The translations under genes and the position numbers were made by a program. 7,135 bases of DNA from Acidobacteriota bacterium. GTDB taxonomy: Bacteria > Acidobacteriota > HRBIN11. The stretch lies in the NCBI GenBank assembly GCA_030550225.1, contig JAUQPV010000130.1:1-7135 (forward strand). Reading direction: 5' to 3'. The notes under the pieces are model-generated. The model did not search any database. It saw only the letters and a list, made by a program, of their open reading frames with translations, and had not been told where the DNA came from. Positions 6,405-7,135 of this stretch are shown here, piece by piece. Position 1 is the first letter of the stretch. Every line of letters begins with the position of its first letter.

Positions 6405-6959
6405 CTACGTAAACTGCACCCGCACGGGGGCCCGTTGTTCCTCAGCGATCTCGAAGAACGGCCGGTCCTGAAAACCGGCCATCCGAGCGATGAACACATC
6501 GGGCAGGACCCGCAAGCGGGTGTTGTAGTCACGGACGACGGCGTTGTAATACCGCCGGGCGTTGGCGATGTCGTTCTCGACCTCGCTCAGTTGGCCCTGA
6601 AGTTGAAGGAAGTTTTGGCTCGCCTTCAGGTCGGGGTAAGCTTCGGCCAGGGCAAACAGTTGCCGAAGGGCGCCCGTCAGTTGATTTTCGGCCTCGATGC
6701 GGGCCTGAGGCGTCGGAGCCGCCAGGGCGGCGTTGCGGGCCCGGATGACGTTTTCCAGGGTCGTCCGCTCGTGGGCGGCGTAGCCCTTGACGGTCTCGAC
6801 GAGGTTGGGGACGAGGTCATGACGCCGTTTGAGCTGGACGTCCACGTCGCTCCAGGCGTTATCGGCCAGGACCGACAGGCTGGCGACCCGGTTGTAGATG
6901 CGGATAACGGCCACGACCAAAACGGCCAGGAAACCGACGACGATCAAGAGAACCACCAT
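6405..6959 (-). CDS. lemA: LemA family protein
   Basis: Small membrane-anchored helical protein of unknown molecular function, common across bacteria. The 184 residues are family-typical in length. A single N-terminal transmembrane helix (about 2-20, VVLLIVVGFLAVLVVAVI) is followed by the conserved core. IYNRVASL..NAWSDVDVQLKRRHDLVPNLV is at about 21-54, VKGYAAHE at 57-64, then a long coiled helical stretch. LSEVENDIANARRYYNAVVRDYN is at 124-146, and PDVFIARMAGF at 153-163. ATG at 6959 is preceded by GGAGG (6970-6966) at 6 nt spacing. The gene ends in TAG at 6407-6405, 39 nt before the DUF2207 gene, and heads this two-gene operon. The lemA plus DUF2207 pairing is recurrent in bacteria (family knowledge) and suggests a shared envelope role. 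Confidence 0.95.
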   Translation of the reverse strand: MVVLLIVVGFLAVLVVAVIRIYNRVASLSVLADNAWSDVDVQLKRRHDLVPNLVETVKGYAAHERTTLENVIRARNAALAAPTPQARIEAENQLTGALRQLFALAEAYPDLKASQNFLQLQGQLSEVENDIANARRYYNAVVRDYNTRLRVLPDVFIARMAGFQDRPFFEIAEEQRAPVRVQFT

Positions 6960-6982
6960 AGATGACCTCCCGCGTCCTACAG

Positions 6983-7081
6983 CGTGACGGCGTAATAGCG
7001 TGACGATGGCATGGACAACCTACGTGGGATCATGGCCCCATGAGCCGCGAGCTACTTTCGTCACGTTATCTCGTCGTCACG
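6983..7081. repeat. Symmetric four-copy CGTGACG array upstream of lemA
   Basis: CGTGACG occurs at 6983-6989 and 6999-7005. Its reverse complement CGTCACG occurs at 7059-7065 and 7075-7081. Both pairs are spaced exactly 16 bp, and all four are symmetric about position 7032. Aligning the arms 6983-7006 and 7058-7081 gives 20 Watson-Crick pairs of 24, two G-T pairs and two mismatches, around a 51-nt centre. A small near-palindrome, TCATGGccCCATGA (7030-7043), sits in that centre. The arrangement could be a double operator for lemA, a long hairpin in DNA or RNA, or the ends of a small repeat element. Confidence 0.6.
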
Positions 7082-7094
7082 AAGCCCGTTCCAA
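7065..7094 (-). promoter_or_regulatory. Candidate promoter for the lemA-DUF2207 operon
   Basis: On the minus strand TTGGAA (7094-7089) and GATAAC (7070-7065) are separated by 18 nt, a passable sigma70-type pair. The -10 element would lie between the two CGTCACG copies at 7059-7065 and 7075-7081, overlapping the first by one base, which suits operator control. A weaker alternative is TTGTCC (7018-7013) with TATTAC (6997-6992) and a 15-nt spacer; its -10 falls between the other repeat pair. Confidence 0.25.
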
Positions 7095-7120
7095 TCGGGC
7101 CCTTCCAGGGGTCCTCCCTG
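7084..7120. other. Two adjacent small hairpins at the right edge
   Basis: GCCCG (7084-7088) pairs with CGGGC (7096-7100) over a 7-nt loop. CAGGG (7106-7110) pairs with CCCTG (7116-7120) over a 5-nt loop. Neither has an adjoining T-run on either strand, so a terminator call is not supported. They sit beside the CGTGACG array and overlap the candidate -35. Confidence 0.3.
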
Positions 7121-7135
7121 CGACACGCCACGCCG

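Noticed and set aside
5775..6965. 396-residue plus-strand open frame across the DUF2207 and lemA genes
   Set aside because: It spans both well-supported minus-strand genes and the spacer between them. It has no family resemblance or ribosome binding site, and its codons mirror the antisense of the real genes.
7006..7135. Plus-strand frame from ATG 7006 (MAWTTYVGSWPHEPR...) to the edge
   Set aside because: It has no Shine-Dalgarno, an Arg-rich shadow-like composition, and it competes with two better frames in the same bases.

Overview
This is a GC-rich stretch of an ordinary bacterial chromosome. Codons end overwhelmingly in G or C, Lys and Asn are scarce, and long antisense open frames accompany every gene. 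The gene content is a TyrRS with a C-terminal S4 domain, AsnB, a HyuB-family protein, a DUF2207 protein and LemA. That is bacterial, but no marker fixes the phylum. I could not assign a species.

Layout: bases 1-633 hold the 3' part of tyrS (+), cut by the left edge. A 261-bp spacer follows (634-894). It contains a 41-codon frame with a strong Shine-Dalgarno sequence, a 7-bp hairpin, a G-rich degenerate repeat and a potentially structured asnB leader. Intact asnB (+) occupies 895-2829. A 117-bp spacer with three 14-bp tandem units leads to an intact hyuB-like gene with a GTG start (+, 2947-4698). On the opposite strand a two-gene operon runs leftward: lemA (6959-6405), then a DUF2207 membrane protein (6365-4581). 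The last 118 bp of hyuB and of the DUF2207 gene overlap tail to tail. The last 176 bases (6960-7135), upstream of lemA, contain a long symmetric set of CGTGACG repeats and small hairpins.

How the genes relate: tyrS and asnB are housekeeping functions (tRNA charging, amidation of aspartate). The HyuB-like protein is normally one half of an ATP-dependent hydantoinase or oxoprolinase, but no HyuA partner is present here. LemA and DUF2207 commonly co-occur as membrane or envelope proteins of unknown biochemical role.

I see no defence system, mobile element, CRISPR array, rRNA or tRNA. No new multi-gene system can be supported. The two most interesting signals are the convergent overlap, where wobble positions face each other and a Pro11 tract is the exact antisense of a Gly11 tract, and the symmetric four-copy CGTGACG array upstream of lemA.
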